The notes under the pieces were generated by a model that saw nothing but the letters and a program-made list of their open reading frames with translations, had not been told where the DNA came from and made no database searches. The position numbers were made by a program, and so were the translations under genes. This document shows, in pieces, positions 1 through 7,784 of a stretch of DNA of 15,737 nucleotides. The stretch spans positions 1-15,737 of the forward strand of contig JBAZRN010000025.1 in assembly GCA_041663325.1 (NCBI GenBank). The letters are read 5' to 3'. How positions within the stretch are numbered: the first letter of the stretch is position 1; every line of letters begins with the position of its first letter. The DNA comes from CAJBLF01 sp041663325. Its GTDB lineage: Bacteria > Patescibacteriota > Gracilibacteria > Absconditabacterales > Absconditicoccaceae.

Positions 1-18
1 GAAGATTGTTTAGTATCA

Positions 19-46
19 AGTATAGTCAGAATTTTTTATTTGTCAA
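19..46 (-). promoter_or_regulatory. Predicted leftward promoter at the window edge
   Basis: Read on the minus strand, TTGACA (46-41) and TATACT (24-19) are separated by 16 bp. Transcription would leave the window to the left. The surrounding sequence resembles the promoter at 433-460, sharing an AAATTTG block before and over the -35 box and a CTGA block before the -10 box. Confidence 0.55.
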
Positions 47-432
47 ATTTTCGAAGGACTTTTTTTATGGCTATATTTTTAAAGAGAAAGGAAGAGGGAA
101 CCAATATATAAAACGCTGCAAAAATCAGACAACAGCTAGAAACTAGCAAGCAGAGAGATTCTTTCCGCCTAACCGAATGCAACAAATACGATACAAACAA
201 TATATACACAAAGGTATAAACCAGTTTTTGACAGTACTATACAAGCTAATGAAGACTATAAGCGGTAAATAAAAGCTCAATGCTACAAAAAAAGAATAAA
301 TAATAGGCTTTTTTGTTTTTGTTTGGGGTAGCACTTTTAGATACGGAACTGATAGCGAGAACAATAGAGTACAGCAAGTAGACTAGTAGTGTATCGCATT
401 ATAGTTATATACAAGACCTTCTTCCTGATATA

Positions 433-460
433 AGTATACTCAGAAATCAAAATAATGCAA
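433..460 (-). promoter_or_regulatory. Predicted leftward promoter
   Basis: On the minus strand TTGCAT (460-455) and TATACT (438-433) are 16 bp apart. The 17-base block AAAATTTGCATTATTTT is shared with the promoter of the DGR variable protein (13845-13872). Transcription would cover roughly 426 down to the hairpin near 133-145. Confidence 0.55.
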
Positions 461-589
461 ATTTTAGAGGGACTTTTTTCTACCACTATAGAATATAGGT
501 GATATGTAGAGAAACTATGTATTGACCAAAGGAAAAAAACTAATAAATCTGAATTAATCATAACAATCAATCAGTTCTCCAATTACGAA

Positions 590-617
590 TTGAAAATAAA
601 AGCCATTTTTCTATACA
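590..617 (+). promoter_or_regulatory. Predicted promoter of glyS
   Basis: TTGAAA (590-595) and TATACA (612-617) are 16 bp apart. The predicted start of transcription would be about 50 bases before the ATG at 678. Two AATCTTTT octamers (650-665) lie in the leader. Confidence 0.5.
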
Positions 618-649
618 TAACAACAATCACAAATAGTATGTAGCAAATC

Positions 650-665
650 AATCTTTTAATCTTTT
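650..665 (+). repeat. AATCTTTT octamer repeat in glyS leader
   Basis: Two perfect tandem copies of AATCTTTT end 12 bases before the GlyRS ATG. The same octamer, in the orientation of the gene, recurs in the SerRS leader (7666-7700). Confidence 0.7.
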
Positions 666-677
666 AATGTATACAGT

Positions 678-2093
678 ATGTCATTTAGTTTAGATACCAT
701 CGTCTCACGAGCCAAAAGAAGATGATTTGTATATCCAAATTCTGAGATTTACGGATGACTAGCCAACGCTTGGGATTTTGGTCCGTTTTGATCTTTACTC
801 AAAAAAAATATTGCAGATCTTTGGACAAAACATTTTACTCAAGAAAGAGATGATATCATGTTAATGGATACTGCTATAATTGCGCATCCAACCACATGGA
901 AAGCTAGCTGACATTTAGCTTCTTTCGCTGACGCACTGATTGATGACAAAAAGACAGGTCAAAGATTTCGCGCAGATAAAATAATTGAAGACTATTTGGA
1001 AAAATACAGGGATTGATTAAACGATGAAGAATTAGCCAAAAAATCATGAGTAAAAAACTTATCTCCAGAATCGCGAGGAAATGAAGGTATGAGAAATTTT
1101 ATCGTTAAATACATTCCAAACAACCCTGAAAGCAAAAAACCAGCTGAATGGACAGAATGCAGAAATTTTAATCTTATGTTAGATACTCATTTAGGACCCG
1201 TAGCAAATGATAGTTCAAAAGTTTATATGAGACCAGAAACTTGCCAATCATTATTTACTGATTTCAAATCAATATTAGATACTACAAGAGCAAGAATCCC
1301 ATTTGGATTAGCACAAATAGGAAAAGCATTTAGAAACGAAATCACTCCAGGACAATTCCTCTATAGAACAAGAGAATTTGAACAAATGGAAATCGAATAT
1401 TTTGTAGAAAACGATGAAAAAAAAGCGATGGAAAGTTATACTACTCGAAAAGATGATTGTATGAAATATCGGACAGAGACTATGGGCATTAAAAGAGAAC
1501 ATTTAAGATTTAAAGATCATGAAAAATTAGCACATTATGCGGCAGCGGCAACCGATGTAGAATATCTTTATCCACGATGATTTTGAGAAATTCAATGAAT
1601 ACATAATAGAACAAATTTTGATCTTACTCAACATCAAGAAGTAAGTGGAAAAGATATGCAGTATTCTGATCCTTACACAGGGAAAAGATATATTCCTTGG
1701 TGTATTGAAGCATCTTTTGGTTTAGGAAGACAAGTAATGGTGAGTATGTTAGAATTTTACGATGAAGAAACATTGGAGAATGGAGAATCTCGCGTAGTAG
1801 TTAGATTTCCGAAACAATTAGCTCCAATAAAATTTGCGATTTTTCCTTTAGTAAAAAAAGATGAAAAACAAGTGGAAATAGCAGAAACAATATTCAAACA
1901 ATTAAGCAAAGAATATAAATGTGAATACGATGATTGATGAGCTATCGGGAAAAGATATAGAAGACAAGATGAGATCGGAACACCATATTGCATCACCGTT
2001 GATCATCAAAGTTTAGAAGATTGAACCGTGACCTTGAGGACAAGAGATGATATGAAACAAGTAAGAGTAAAAACCAACGAAATTAGTTTTTAA
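678..2093 (+). CDS. glyS: Glycyl-tRNA synthetase, class II homodimeric type (code 25)
   Basis: Charges tRNA-Gly in the cytoplasm; in this organism it must also charge the UGA-reading tRNA-Gly. The 471-aa frame from ATG 678 to TAA 2091-2093 stays open only if TGA is glycine (12 in-frame TGA). The order is typical: AKRRGFVYPNSEIYGG near the N-terminus, HPTTWKASGH, the motif-2 region RIPFGLAQIGKAFRNEITPG, then the glycine pocket GFGEIQGIHNRT with three TGA glycines. The C-terminal anticodon-binding domain includes APIKFAIFPL and GAIGKRYRRQDEIGTPYC. Length fits the bacterial homodimeric family. The Cys pair of the family's DCKKC...RFRAD insertion is missing (DDKKTGQRFRADK), so this zinc site appears lost. 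The start is the first ATG before the conserved N-terminus; no Shine-Dalgarno is seen. The gene is monocistronic or leads the + strand run to 5517. Confidence 0.96.
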
Positions 2094-2152
2094 AACAAAA
2101 TATCTTTAGAAAAACAAAAAAAATATGATTTTTTAAAGATAATAATTTCATT

Positions 2153-2716
2153 ATGAATAGAGAGATAAAGTATTATAATAAGGAAGAAAATCAATGCAAC
2201 AGATTACACTTTGCTGATGGCAATCATTTGAAAACGTGAGACATTCAAGTTAATCTAGAAAAAATAAACTTTAATGATTTTAATGCGTATAAATCAGCCA
2301 ACATAGAGTTTATGCGACCAGGGGCTGTAGGAAAAGATATATATCACACCTATGAAACATTAAAAAAATTTATATACAACGATAAAGACTATCTTAATAA
2401 TGACCATGAATATCTTGATTGCCGTGAAAAAGAAAATAGCAAAACAATTAAATCAGATGGAAGATGAACATATAGTCTCACTATAACAAACACTAAAAAC
2501 GATATAATAAATATTATTATCAAATGAATTAAACATACAGAACCAGCAGAAGTTGACGTTAATATGATTACCAAAGAACAGTTATCATTGTATACATGAG
2601 ATAAAAAAAACATTCTCATCATTACCCAAGAAGAGCTACATCGAATATTTAAAATAATGGAATCAATAGAAAAAGATATTTCAAAAAATCCAGAAACATT
2701 CAAAGCTCTTCTATAA
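2153..2716 (+). CDS. Hypothetical protein, 187 aa
   Basis: I do not recognise this family. The frame runs from ATG 2153 to TAA 2714-2716 with four TGA read as Gly. It is acidic/basic mixed and rich in Asn, Lys and Ile, with no signal peptide or membrane segment, so it is probably cytoplasmic. The middle (FMRPGAVGKDIYHTYETLKK) and the C-terminal part (ITKEQLSLYTGDKKNILIIT, then a helical IFKIMESIEKDI tail) look like an ordinary folded protein. It starts 59 bases after glyS and ends 73 bases before the LiaF-like gene, so co-transcription is possible. That the frame stays open only under code 25, as in its neighbours, supports a real gene. Confidence 0.75.
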
Positions 2717-2746
2717 AATACAAAAAACGAAGATAATTCATACCGA

Positions 2747-2781
2747 CATTATTCATTATTCATTTTTAATTATTCATTGTC
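2747..2781 (+). repeat. Heptanucleotide tandem array, 5 units (CATTATT)
   Basis: Five exact 7-base units with consensus CATTATT end 8 bases before the ATG at 2790. A reverse-oriented array of the same consensus lies at 8917-8944, just before the glycosyltransferase start. Both sit in the leader, on the sense strand of the following gene. Confidence 0.8.
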
Positions 2782-2789
2782 TTTTAGTC

Positions 2790-3893
2790 ATGGTTGACGC
2801 AAAAAATTTCGTAGAGAAAGAGCTAGGTGTAAGTCTGGACACAGAAAAAACTATGTCTGAAAATAACAACCAAGAAATGATTTCTAAACTTCAAGAAAAT
2901 ATACCTACATACACTCCTCCACAACAAAAAATCCAAGAACCGACGGTCCAAATTGTAGAAAAAATCGTCTACAAAAAACAAAGAATACATGGATTTTTTA
3001 GAACATTGACGATTATAGCATTGCTTGTTATAGGCTTTCTTATGCTTGGAGAATCCACAGGGCTTATAACGCTTTCCATCAATAGTTTCAAACTCCATCA
3101 GGTATTCCCTATTATTATCATACTCAGCACAATAATCATCCGAAGTTATAAAGGGATATTTGGAAAAATATTTGGACTGATTCTTTTTTTGACGGTATTT
3201 GGATGAATATTCACTCTAGGGATCTACACATGACTCAACCCATCAAGCAAACGAAAATCAGGAGACAGTTTTAGCTATACTATTTCCAATACAGGTACAG
3301 CAATACAATCAAATCTCTACTTAGAAACGTTAATCGGGACTACAAACATCCAAGGAAATAAAAAAAATAGCACACTCAAATGAACACGAAATTCAGATAG
3401 AAATTTATTGGTTAACTCATGAGAAAACGCGAATATATCCTACCTAAAATTCAACGAAGATCCCAATCGAAACGTGCTTCAAAACTATATAAGCAAAATA
3501 GACCTTACCATCCCAGACAATAAAATAATTGACCTTCTTTACATCAAAAATCTTCTCTGATCACACACCATAGATTTGAATACCTTTCAACGAAAAATGC
3601 TCAAATTTCACGCTGGGATAGATAACATCACCATCAAAGTAGGAAACGTAATATCAGGCAACAAGCTAGAAATCCAAGGTACTGCAGCCAATATAAAGAT
3701 TGATATCCCAAAAGATATAGGAGTTATGATGTATTACGAACATCTGGTAGGTATGATAAATTTCCCAGAATTTAATGTTCTTACCTGACATTATTTCCAA
3801 TCACAAAATATCGCAACCGCCAAAGCGATACTACATATTTACATCAATCTCTGAGTAGGAAATACAAAAATAAATCGAGTAAACACTAAATAG
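2790..3893 (+). CDS. LiaF-like membrane protein
   Basis: The frame is 367 aa with seven TGA read as Gly, from ATG 2790 to TAG 3891-3893. A charged, Pro/Gln-rich cytoplasmic N-terminus (1-65) is followed by three hydrophobic segments at about 69-87, 103-117 and 123-148. After these comes a soluble beta-rich region (about 150-367). The layout and the C-terminal pattern NVISGNKLEIQGTAANIKI, then IDIPKDIGVMM, resemble the LiaF/cell-wall-active antibiotic response family, whose members modulate envelope-stress signalling in Firmicutes. No LiaRS-type kinase is seen nearby, though two receiver-like genes follow at 4631 and 5080. The exact role here is inference. The ATG follows the heptad array directly and has no Shine-Dalgarno. 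Confidence 0.75.
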
Positions 3894-3902
3894 CCAAACA
3901 AG

Positions 3903-3937
3903 AGCATTAAGCTTCTAGCTTTAAGCATTAAGCTATA
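3903..3937 (+). repeat. Heptanucleotide tandem array, 5 units (AGCTTTA)
   Basis: Five in-phase 7-base units with consensus AGCTTTA or AGCATTA fill the gap between the LiaF-like gene and smpB, ending 6 bases before the smpB ATG. Related units occur at 7746-7780, 8983-9017 and 10716-10792. Confidence 0.8.
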
Positions 3938-3943
3938 CATTAT

Positions 3944-4399
3944 ATGAAACTTATCAGCAAAAATAGACATGCATATCACGATTATCAGATAGACAAAGAA
4001 TATGAAGTCTGAATAATTTTGAAGTGACATGAAGTCAAATCGATCAAAGCAAGTCATGTAAATATCAAAGATAGTATGGTAAGATTAGACAATAAAGAAC
4101 TTTGGATTATGAATATGGATGTGCCACTCTATGAAAAAACATCATACGCCCTCGTCCCTGGCTATGAGCCCAAAGGCAAAAGAAAATTATTGATCACCAA
4201 AAAAGAACTAGCAAAAGTATCTTCAGCGCTCGACAAATCAGGTACAACAATAATTCCGCTAGAAATATTTATCAACAAACGCGGCTTGATCAAGCTGAAA
4301 ATTTGAATAGGTAAGCTTATGAGAAAAATAGAGAAGAAACAAGTCCTCAAAGAAAGAGATATCAAAAAGCAAATGGATAGAGAAATTAGACATTTGTAA
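3944..4399 (+). CDS. smpB: SsrA-binding protein SmpB
   Basis: Binds tmRNA and delivers it to stalled ribosomes in trans-translation. The protein has 151 aa, the usual SmpB length, with three TGA read as Gly. Family landmarks are in order: KNRHAYHDYQIDKEYEVGI near the start, GHEVKSIKA (canonical GxEVKSLR, first Gly encoded by TGA), SHVNIKDSMV, then DVPLYEKTS, KRKLLITKKEL, IPLEIFINKRGLIKLKIGIG and a basic tail ending in REIRHL that should enter the decoding site. The start is the only ATG before the conserved NRHAYHDY block, 50 bases after the previous gene. The tmRNA gene is not in the window. Confidence 0.95.
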
Positions 4400-4410
4400 T
4401 TTGTGGCAGT

Positions 4411-4471
4411 GTCATTGCGAACCGAACGAAGTGAGGTAGCCTGCTCCGCAGAACTGCGTGGGTAACAATCT
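4411..4471. repeat. REP-like palindromic element with inserted hairpin
   Basis: GTCATTGCGA at the left and CAATCT at the right are the ends of a palindromic repeat seen in many bacterial genomes (GTCATTGCGA...GGCAATCT). Inside, a 22-base insert (4439-4460) is bracketed by GGTA on both sides. It carries an 18-nt hairpin (4444-4461) nearly identical to one at 5544-5561. It lies 12 bases after the smpB stop and could also act as a terminator. Confidence 0.65.
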
Positions 4472-4608
4472 AAATAAGCAATTCTGAACATATTCAATTC
4501 ATAATTCCGAAATAATTCCAAGGGAATCCGGATTGATACCATTTTTTTTTATTTTCATAAAAGTATTGCAACTAATGAAAATTAGTATATAGATATGTTG
4601 TCTTTTTT

Positions 4609-4614
4609 TATAAT
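4609..4614 (+). promoter_or_regulatory. Possible -10 box before receiver gene 4631
   Basis: A perfect TATAAT 17 bases before the ATG at 4631. No good -35 box is visible at the usual distance, so the call rests on the -10 alone. Confidence 0.3.
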
Positions 4615-4630
4615 GAAATCCATCTAAAAA

Positions 4631-5029
4631 ATGAATGACAAAAAAGAGCAAGTTAATGTCTTAATGGTAGATACAACTTTTCAAAGCATGAGCATCTTCA
4701 AAGAAGCAATAAAGGAATATTATAACATAAATATAGATCTCGTAAAAAGCCATGAAGAATTCGTGTCGACGTGGCAGGCACAAAAAGAAAAATTTAATAT
4801 TCTTATGGTGGATGCTTTTTCATTGTCAATATTCCCCAATGATACTATCACAAGAATCAGAACACAAGAAAAAAAAGAAAACCGGTCCCCTACCCCCATA
4901 TTAGTATATAATACAGAAGAAAGTGCTACAGAATTAGACAAACACACACATCCTATACACTGATGATTCAGCCCTGATGAGGTAGCAGAAACAATATTTA
5001 AAGCATTAAGTCCACTAAACAAAAAATAA
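4631..5029 (+). CDS. CheY-like receiver-domain protein, atypical
   Basis: A 132-aa single-domain protein from ATG 4631 to TAA 5027-5029; its only two glycines are adjacent TGA codons. The pattern VNVLMVD (Asp14 in the acidic pocket), FNILMVDAFSL (Asp61 at the phospho-acceptor site) and PTPILVYNTEES (switch region) matches the beta1, beta3 and beta4 strands of a response-regulator receiver. The usual Lys-Pro after beta5 is not recognisable, and the acidic pair is reduced to one Asp. No output domain and no kinase gene are nearby. A second receiver-like gene follows 50 bases later. The fold assignment is from motif spacing; the signalling role is inference. Confidence 0.65.
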
Positions 5030-5036
5030 TTATAAT

Positions 5037-5065
5037 TTTACTACGTAAAATCCCTCTTTTATACT
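5037..5065 (+). promoter_or_regulatory. Possible promoter of receiver gene 5080
   Basis: TTTACT (5037-5042) and TATACT (5060-5065) with 17 bp between, 14 bases before the ATG. This suggests the second receiver may be transcribed separately. Confidence 0.35.
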
Positions 5066-5079
5066 CTAATATAGTACAA

Positions 5080-5517
5080 ATGAACAAAGTACTAATAATC
5101 GACAACAGCAAAAGCGAGAGTATTCCCTTAGCTAATGAATTAAAAAAAACTTATGGCATTGATACAGAAGTAGTAGATACTCATCAAGAAGGATTATCCC
5201 GCTTCATAAAAAACAAAGAAGAATATGCTGCCATACTAATGGAAATTATGTGAATGATCCCTGAGGATTTTTCTGATGACGAAAAAAGAGAATCCAACGA
5301 ATGAATGAATACAGGTGCAGTTATCAAAAATAAGATAAGAAAAGAAAATATACATATTCCTATCGTATTTTATACCTCACAAGCATTTTCAAAAAATATG
5401 AATGCAGATGCAAACACGCGTTATTTTAGGAAACCAGAATTACCAGAAGTCATTGCAAAAGCATTATTGGAGGTGATGAATGATCAGATGAAAAGAGAAG
5501 CATCTAATATATCATAA
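5080..5517 (+). CDS. CheY-like receiver-domain protein with Glu at the phospho-site
   Basis: A 145-aa single-domain protein, ATG 5080 to TAA 5515-5517, with two TGA read as Gly. MNKVLIIDN gives beta1 with Asp8, and AAILMEIMG gives beta3 with Glu55 where the phosphorylated Asp normally lies. IPIVFYTSQ is beta4 with the switch Thr99, and RYFRKPELPEV carries the conserved Lys-Pro (Lys118). It is therefore a recognisable receiver whose acceptor Asp is replaced by Glu, often a sign of phosphorylation-independent action. A stretch of acidic residues (PEDFSDDEKRESNEG) extends the loop after beta3. It stands in tandem with the receiver at 4631. No output domain is present; partner unknown. Confidence 0.75.
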
Positions 5518-5525
5518 TTTATAAT

Positions 5526-5573
5526 AGGCACCCGCGGGATTCGCCCCGCAGAATTGCGGGGTTGCAGACCTGT
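5526..5573 (-). pseudogene. Broken partial copy of tRNA-Cys with a hairpin
   Basis: The first 18 bases are identical to the 3' end of the tRNA-Cys at 5601-5674, and 12 bases (5562-5573) match its anticodon region. Between them 18 bases of the T-arm/variable loop region are replaced by an 18-nt hairpin (5544-5561: CCCCGCA stem, GAAT loop). The remainder of the tRNA is missing. It cannot fold as a tRNA. It lies 27 bases downstream of the real gene in the transcription direction. Confidence 0.75.
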
Positions 5574-5600
5574 ATATTATACTGTTGTTAGTTTTACAAT

Positions 5601-5674
5601 AGGCACCCGCGGGATTCGAACCCGCGAACCGAGGTTTTGCAGACCTGTCTATTAGACCACTCTAGCAGGGTGCC
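5601..5674 (-). tRNA. tRNA-Cys (GCA)
   Basis: On the minus strand the acceptor GGCACCC (from 5674) pairs with GGGTGCC near the other end. The D-arm has a CTA/TAG stem with a GAGTGGTCTAA loop, and the anticodon loop CTGCAAA gives anticodon GCA (Cys). The T-arm is GCGGG-TTCGAAT-CCCGC. No CCA is encoded. The outermost anticodon-stem pair seems to be a C-C mismatch. A promoter lies just upstream (5689-5716). Confidence 0.93.
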
Positions 5675-5688
5675 AGATAACGCAAGCC

Positions 5689-5716
5689 ACTATACAAATT
5701 TCCTCAAGAAATGCAA
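5689..5716 (-). promoter_or_regulatory. Predicted promoter of tRNA-Cys
   Basis: On the minus strand TTGCAT (5716-5711) and TATAGT (5694-5689) are 16 bp apart, 15 bases before the tRNA 5' end. Confidence 0.55.
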
Positions 5717-5842
5717 AACAAAAAAAACGCATTCTTCACGATAGCAAAACTATCCCCTGAGAAGTTTTCGTTCAATTATACACCGAGTTGAGAGAGGAAA
5801 TGAGGAGTAGATAATGATCATAATAAATGGTTGTAAATTATA

Positions 5843-5870
5843 TTGCATTTTCTTCTCAAATCTCTAATCT
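5843..5870 (+). promoter_or_regulatory. Predicted promoter of gene 5913
   Basis: TTGCAT (5843-5848) and TAATCT (5865-5870) are 16 bp apart, 42 bases before the ATG. The -10 box is a weaker match. Confidence 0.4.
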
Positions 5871-5912
5871 ACTACAACAAAAAAATAAAATAAACAAAAA
5901 ATAAAAAAATCT

Positions 5913-6332
5913 ATGGGAAAAATCACACTAGAACCAGGAAAAGAATTCGGAGGGATAATCATCCCCAAAAATGTTTTTATTGAAATAGATGAATTCCAAA
6001 ATCACGAAAAAGAAATGCATGTTTTTTGGATATTGAAAATACTTATCAATGAAGTAAATAAGCCAAAAATAAACTGTAGTTGTGAAAATTCAGATTTCCT
6101 ATGGCTTTTAGAAAGTCACCAAAGAGGGAAACAAATAGATGAAAAAAAAGCTTTTGTTTCTAAGATTCAAATCACATGCAAAAGATGCCATAGATCAAAA
6201 AGCTTAGACGTTGGTCCAACGATAGCATGCTATGAAAGCATAAGAAGAAATCCCACAATTGGACTCAGACAATGGGCTGAAGAAATGAGTAAAAGTTTTA
6301 ATGAACACTTTAAAAAAAACCATTCAAGATAA
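5913..6332 (+). CDS. Hypothetical protein with CxC and CxxC motifs, 139 aa
   Basis: I do not recognise this family. The frame is ATG 5913 to TAA 6330-6332. Two cysteine pairs (NCSCEN near residue 56 and ITCKRCHR near residue 90) suggest a single zinc-binding site in a cytoplasmic protein. The N-terminus is IPKNVFIEIDEF, and the C-terminus is a basic helical tail ending in FKKNHSR. It is the only gene in the window with no in-frame TGA: all seven glycines are GGN. It has its own promoter (5843-5870) and a strong terminator (6349-6377) that overlaps the end of the convergent serS. Confidence 0.75.
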   Translation: MGKITLEPGKEFGGIIIPKNVFIEIDEFQNHEKEMHVFWILKILINEVNKPKINCSCENSDFLWLLESHQRGKQIDEKKAFVSKIQITCKRCHRSKSLDVGPTIACYESIRRNPTIGLRQWAEEMSKSFNEHFKKNHSR

Positions 6333-6348
6333 CATTGAACGGTAAATG

Positions 6349-6377
6349 CTTCTGAGAGTTTTCTCAGGAGTTTTTTT
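6349..6377 (+). terminator. Rho-independent terminator of gene 5913
   Basis: CTTCTGAG and CTCAGGAG pair as an 8-bp stem (one T-G wobble) with an AGTTTT loop, followed by seven T. The T-run overlaps the serS stop codon. Confidence 0.8.
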
Positions 6378-7656
6378 ATTTTCAGATAAACTTCTTCCCC
6401 ATATAAGGCACCAAGACCTCTGGAATTTTAATTGTTCCGTCTTTTTGCTGATTATTTTCGATAATCGCGACCATAATTCTTCCCATAGCAAAAGCTGTAG
6501 CATCGTTCATATGGACAAATTCTTTCTCACCATTCGTTCTTTTTACTCTCGTATTCAGTCTGCGTGATTGGAAATCAGTCATAAGATCAGATGTATGAGT
6601 TTCTCTATATGTTCATTGGGCAGCCATCCATGTTTCCACATCGACAGCCCTATAATCATTATCTCACATATCGGCGGTGCATTTCAAGATAAGTTGATAT
6701 GGCAAAGATAATTGTTGTATGAGATATTCCTGTAACCCTATAATAAGCTCTTGTTCATCTCAAGAAGTTTCTCAAAGACAAAAAGTTTCCATTTCAAGTT
6801 TATCAAATTGATGTACTCTGATAATTCACTTCACATCCTTACCATAACTGCCCGCTTCTCTCCTAAAAGATGTTGCATATCCGATATAACGAACGGGAAG
6901 TTCTTCTTCTTGAAACATATGATCCATAAACATCGGTCACATAGCATGCTCTGCGCTTCCATTCAATACCTGTTTATCTTCATGCAGACAATATCTTTCA
7001 TCCATGGGATACAGTCTTCCCATTTTGTTCATGGTTTCCATACTAATGATTTGAGGTGTGAGAACTGGTCTAAAGGGAGTTGATTTAAGCTTCAATTTTT
7101 TTTCTTTTATAATTTTTTCAATAAGTTTTTCGTCTCCCAATGTTTTAAAAGTGAATTGCATGATTGCCATCTGGAGAAGGACGAGGTCTCATTTGAGATA
7201 ACAGAATCTAGTTCCGCTAACTTTTGAAGCGGTTTCTTTATCTATGATATCTCGTTTCTTTCATAAATCCTCATGATCTAAGATAGAAAAATCAAATACA
7301 GGTGCTTTACCCCATTGTTTTATGACAACATTTTCCTTTTCACTCTTACCGATTGGAGTATCTAGGTGATAAAAATTGGGCATACTTAGCAGTAAAGGAG
7401 TAATTTCTTCCTGTATCTTAGTATAAGAATCTTCTAGCTGCTGGACGTCTGATTTAAGAGCTTTAGCTCATTCATAATTTTTTTTTTCAGCAAGTTGTCT
7501 TTGTTGAAATTTTAGATCATCAATTTTTTTCTGTAATTCTTTTCTCTGATCATCAAGGGACAAAATATGATCAACATCTATCTCAGGTCTTAATTTATTT
7601 TTACAAATGAGTTTATACCCCTCGACATCATCGCGAACTTTTTTTAAATCTATCAT
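6376..7656 (-). CDS. serS: Seryl-tRNA synthetase (code 25)
   Basis: Charges tRNA-Ser. The protein has 426 aa, ATG 7656 to TAA 6378-6376, with ten TGA read as Gly. It starts MIDLKKVRDDVEGYK, the usual SerRS start. The long N-terminal coiled-coil arm (about 25-105, LDDQRKELQKKIDDLKFQQR) binds the tRNA variable arm. The class II core follows: TPQIISMETM, LNGSAEHAMG, the motif-2 stretch RYIGYATSFRREAGSYGKDV (Gly from GGN), then GIIRVHQFDKLEMETF. The C-terminal region includes DFQSRRLNTRVKR, HMNDATAFAMGR and IKIPEVLVPYMGKKFIGK. The penultimate residue is a TGA glycine, so reading TGA as a stop would shorten the end by two residues. Convergent with gene 5913. AATCTTTT-type octamers lie just upstream. 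Confidence 0.96.
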
Positions 7657-7665
7657 ACTAATTCG

Positions 7666-7700
7666 ATTAAAAGACTAAAAGATTATTAAGATTAAAAGAT
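7666..7700 (-). repeat. Octamer repeats in serS leader
   Basis: Four units, three of 8 bases and one of 9, with consensus ATTAAAAG on the + strand; on the serS sense strand this is the AATCTTTT series found before glyS. They end 10 bases before the ATG. Confidence 0.65.
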
Positions 7701-7745
7701 TACTATATAGGCATTATTTTTTTATAAGCTATAGCCACTTTATTG

Positions 7746-7780
7746 TGCTTGAAGCTTTGGGCTTGAAGCTTTAAACTAAA
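7746..7780 (-). repeat. Heptanucleotide array, 5 units, after the GT gene
   Basis: Five in-phase units such as AGCTTTG and AGCTTTA (+ strand). Together with about 25 flanking bases it resembles 8960-9020, so the glycosyltransferase gene is flanked by diverged direct repeats of about 60 bp. Confidence 0.7.
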
Positions 7781-7784
7781 TTTT

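Larger units (their letters stand above)
1..677. other. Long non-coding stretch with two leftward promoters
   Basis: No convincing protein gene is visible on either strand. Two good minus-strand promoters lie here (19-46 and 433-460), the GlyRS promoter lies at 590-617, and a GCTAG/CTAGC hairpin sits at about 133-145. A weak hydrophobic frame on the minus strand (364 to 143, TTG start, about 73 residues) lies between the second promoter and the hairpin. It has no homology that I recognise and no good start. The stretch may hold a small RNA or a small membrane peptide, or only intergenic DNA. Confidence 0.5.

Noticed and set aside
143..364. Hydrophobic minus-strand frame of 73 codons after the promoter at 433-460
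   Set aside because: It needs a TTG start, has no recognisable family, and AT-rich DNA readily yields hydrophobic frames. Kept only as a possibility in the description of 1-677.
1580..1656. Apparent frame breaks in GlyRS at TGA codons, suggesting a pseudogene
   Set aside because: Every break is a TGA at a glycine position, frame is kept throughout, and the same is true in the other genes. It is recoding, not decay.
2101..2150. TATCTTTA/TAAAGATA inverted repeat after glyS as a terminator
   Set aside because: The 8-bp AT-only arms enclose a loop of about 26 bases and lack a following T-run; too weak.
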